Assembly (NCBI RefSeq): GCF_025698545.1
Contig: NC_068576.1
Location: 55,092,094 to 55,156,093, forward strand
Reading direction: 5' to 3'
Source of the DNA: Gossypium raimondii
Taxonomy: Eukaryota > Streptophyta > Magnoliopsida > Malvales > Malvaceae
DNA length: 64,000 nucleotides
Part shown: positions 60,481-64,000 of the stretch, piece by piece
How positions within the stretch are numbered: the first letter of the stretch is position 1
Layout of the letters: each line of letters opens with the position of its first letter
Notes under the pieces: model-generated
What the model saw: the letters and a program-made list of their open reading frames with translations, nothing else
Told to the model about the DNA's origin: nothing
Databases searched by the model: none
Translations under genes and position numbers: made by a program

Positions 60481-60486
60481 AGCTGT

Positions 60487-60566
<80 letters not shown>
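60487..60566 (+). tRNA. tRNA-Leu, anticodon UAG
   Basis: The 80-nt cloverleaf is complete. The acceptor stem GACAGTT pairs with AGCTGTC plus discriminator A. The D arm contains GGCCGAGTGGTCTAAGGC, with the A-box. The anticodon stem CCAGA/TCTGG has loop TTTAGGC, giving anticodon TAG (UAG, reads CUA). The long variable arm TCCGAAAGGGC is characteristic of class II leucine tRNAs. The T arm GTGGG-TTCAAAT-CCCAC contains the B-box. There is no intron. The pol III terminator is TTTTTT at about 60568. The sequence is the standard nuclear plant tRNA-Leu type and should be functional. Confidence 0.98.
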
Positions 60567-60652
60567 CTTTTTTAAGTTTTTATTTTATTGGGCTTAAAAT
60601 CCAAGTTCTTAACGGGCTTGAGGCTTTTCGGTGTAATGCAAAAGACCAGGAG

Positions 60653-60796
60653 TTAGAGTCCAACCTTACTTATTGCAACTTTACATTTTACATTTTACAT
60701 TTTACTTTTACTTTTTTTTTTTATGAATTAGAGTCCAACCTTACTTATTGCAACTTTACATTTTACATTTTACTTTTACTTTTTTTTTATGAATAC
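60653..60796 (+). repeat. Tandem repeat of about 75 bp downstream of the tRNA gene
   Basis: Two copies of a unit beginning TTAGAGTCCAACCTTACTTA, at 60653 and 60728. Each ends in TACATTTTACATTTTACTTT and a T-run. A partial third copy (TTAGAGACCAACCTTAATT) begins near 60868. Confidence 0.92.
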
Positions 60797-60869
60797 TTTG
60801 CTTTTTTTAATTGCATAAGTGAATTAAAATTATCATAGGTTCCATTTAGTGGATGAAAAGGACTAGGAA

Positions 60870-61810
60870 TTAGAGACCAACCTTAATTAAACTATACATA
60901 TTCCTTCTTGTTTATTTTACTTTTTTATTATTCCAGTGCTAATAATTAATTTTCTTTTGAATTTCATAAGGGAATTAAATTTATCATAGGTTCCATTTAA
61001 ATATCTTGAAGAAGTATCCTCCAATAATAAATTTATGATTTAAGAAAAAAATACACCAACGACGGAAAATGAAAGTAATTTTCTTAAGTCGATGTAATAA
61101 CGTTTGACGAAAATATTGTTCATGAAAGAATTTAGCATGTTCTCCAATAATAACATGGGCATAATTCGGACTGAAAAAAGCTTTCAATCCCGGTCGGGCC
61201 AAATTCAATTTGTTTTGATTGAATAATTCAAATTTATTTGATCCTCAGTTTACCATATTAGAAGCTTTGCTTCATGAGTTGAAGCATTATTTGATAAAAT
61301 TTTAATATTTTTTCATAAATACTTTTACAAAAAATTTAATTTTCAATCAAATAAAAAATTCAACAACTCTTTGCATAATATTTTTAAAAAATAATTATAC
61401 AACATTTTAAATTATTTTTACTATATAAAATATAAAGTAATTATTTTTAATCATAAAAAATTAAACAAGTTATAAATTAAATAAAAATAAAAATTGATTC
61501 GGTTAACCGCAATTTCTTAACTTAGAAAAGAACCCTATCTAAATGGCATTAATTCGAACCAATTTTTGGGTTCAAGGTTTTTTTTTCTCAGCCCTACTAC
61601 TAGGCAAAACGCAACGACAATTAACCATAAATAGAGAACTCCAATATCATATCATAAAATTCAAAATTAATGACATAAAACAAGGAGAGGTTCAAGCTTA
61701 AAGAAATCAAAGCCAACTTAGAAGGTAATTAAGATCTGTTATTAGCACTACACCATTCAAATTCCAAACAGAACATCTGAAATTGAATGACTTTAAAACT
61801 CCATCAAGAT
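60870..61810. other. AT-rich intergenic DNA
   Basis: No gene. The stretch just left of 61818 would be the 3' UTR of the ubiquitin-L40 gene. Confidence 0.5.
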
Positions 61811-61817
61811 ATCCAAT

Positions 61818-63555
<1,738 letters not shown>

Positions 63556-63563
63556 TTATTGGC

Positions 63564-63600
63564 ATTTAAATAGATGGGTTTATTAGGGATTTAGGGTTTT
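63564..63600 (-). promoter_or_regulatory. Core promoter of the ubiquitin-L40 gene: TATA-like site and telo-box
   Basis: On the minus strand AAAACCCTAA (63591-63600) is a telo-box, common in promoters of plant ribosomal-protein genes. TATTTAAAT at about 63564-63572 is a TATA-like site 70-80 bases before the ATG. If that site is used, the 5' leader is only about 45 bases; if the telo-box region itself directs initiation, the leader is longer. Confidence 0.6.
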
Positions 63601-63609
63601 AGATGTTGT

Positions 63610-64000
63610 TTGGTTACAAGTTTATAGTTTCAATTTCCCGTCGTTTGGCAAGCCAGTTACAGATATAGGAATAGCAATATCCGGTTTTATTAGGTTAATT
63701 TATAATAGAGTATATTTAAAAAGGTTTAATGTTATAAAAAAATTTTAAACTTTTTCAAAAAAAATAAATTAAGCCCTTCCGACCTTTTTACATTTAATTG
63801 AGTCCTTAAACTGAGAAAATTAATTAAATAGATCTTTTGACTAATATTGACTGTTAAAAACTAACGGAACTGATGACGTAGCAATTTAAGTTGATTTAAA
63901 TTGTTTTTAAATATTCAATTTTCCATAGAATTTTAAAAAAATCATGACGTGGAACTTAATTAATAAAAATAATTTTTATTACATTTTTTCTTTATTTTCA
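63610..64000. other. Upstream flank of the ubiquitin-L40 gene, AT-rich repeat
   Basis: From about 63700 the sequence has AATTAAGCCCTT, AATTGAGTCC and GATGACGTAGCAATTTAA, the pattern of the 'AAATTGAGTCC' dispersed repeats. The element continues beyond the window. No gene. Confidence 0.4.

Overview
The window is plant nuclear DNA, almost certainly from a eudicot. It is very AT-rich, has short coding exons with GT-AG introns, and is packed with class I and class II transposons around a few single genes. The transposon families (plant-mobile-domain Mutator elements, L1 LINEs, long LTRs beginning TGTAAYA) look most like cotton (Gossypium). That is my recollection of those families, not a database result.

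Layout. 1-12 kb is a nest of Mutator-like (MULE) debris: a foldback MITE at 1738-2739 and a 7.7-kb element at 3870-11563 that has long inverted ends, a 9-bp target duplication, a plant-mobile-domain (PMD) gene on + and a dead MuDR-type transposase on -. 12.3-16.9 kb is one very long LTR-like unit with 5-bp target duplications and two blocks of internal repeats. 17-24 kb is AT-rich intergenic DNA with a foldback element and small tandem repeats. 24.2-32.6 kb is a gene island on -: a two-exon gene for a 72-residue single-pass membrane protein and a fifteen-exon gene for an 848-residue coiled-coil protein. 32.8-45 kb is retroelement territory: a Ty3/gypsy integrase fragment split by a hAT-like element, a 5'-truncated LINE on +, and a full-length LINE on - with a 14-bp target duplication. 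45.7-49.6 kb is a second PMD MULE with a perfect 9-bp target duplication; its transposase gene has been cut by an LTR fragment. 50.98-51.35 kb is an intronless SAUR gene on -. A 677-bp solo LTR lies at 55.1-55.8 kb, a tRNA-Leu(UAG) gene at 60.5 kb, and a five-exon ubiquitin/ribosomal protein L40 fusion gene on - at 61.8-63.5 kb.

Host genes. Four protein genes (membrane protein, coiled-coil protein, SAUR, ubiquitin-L40) and one tRNA gene look functional. They are unrelated in function and do not form a cluster. All four protein genes are on the minus strand.

The most notable biology is in the two PMD-carrying MULEs. Their inverted ends are unrelated, yet they share one layout: PMD gene and transposase gene placed tail to tail between GC-rich, hairpin-forming ends. 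This suggests that PMD is an integral part of these elements rather than a chance capture. Both copies are dead as autonomous elements.
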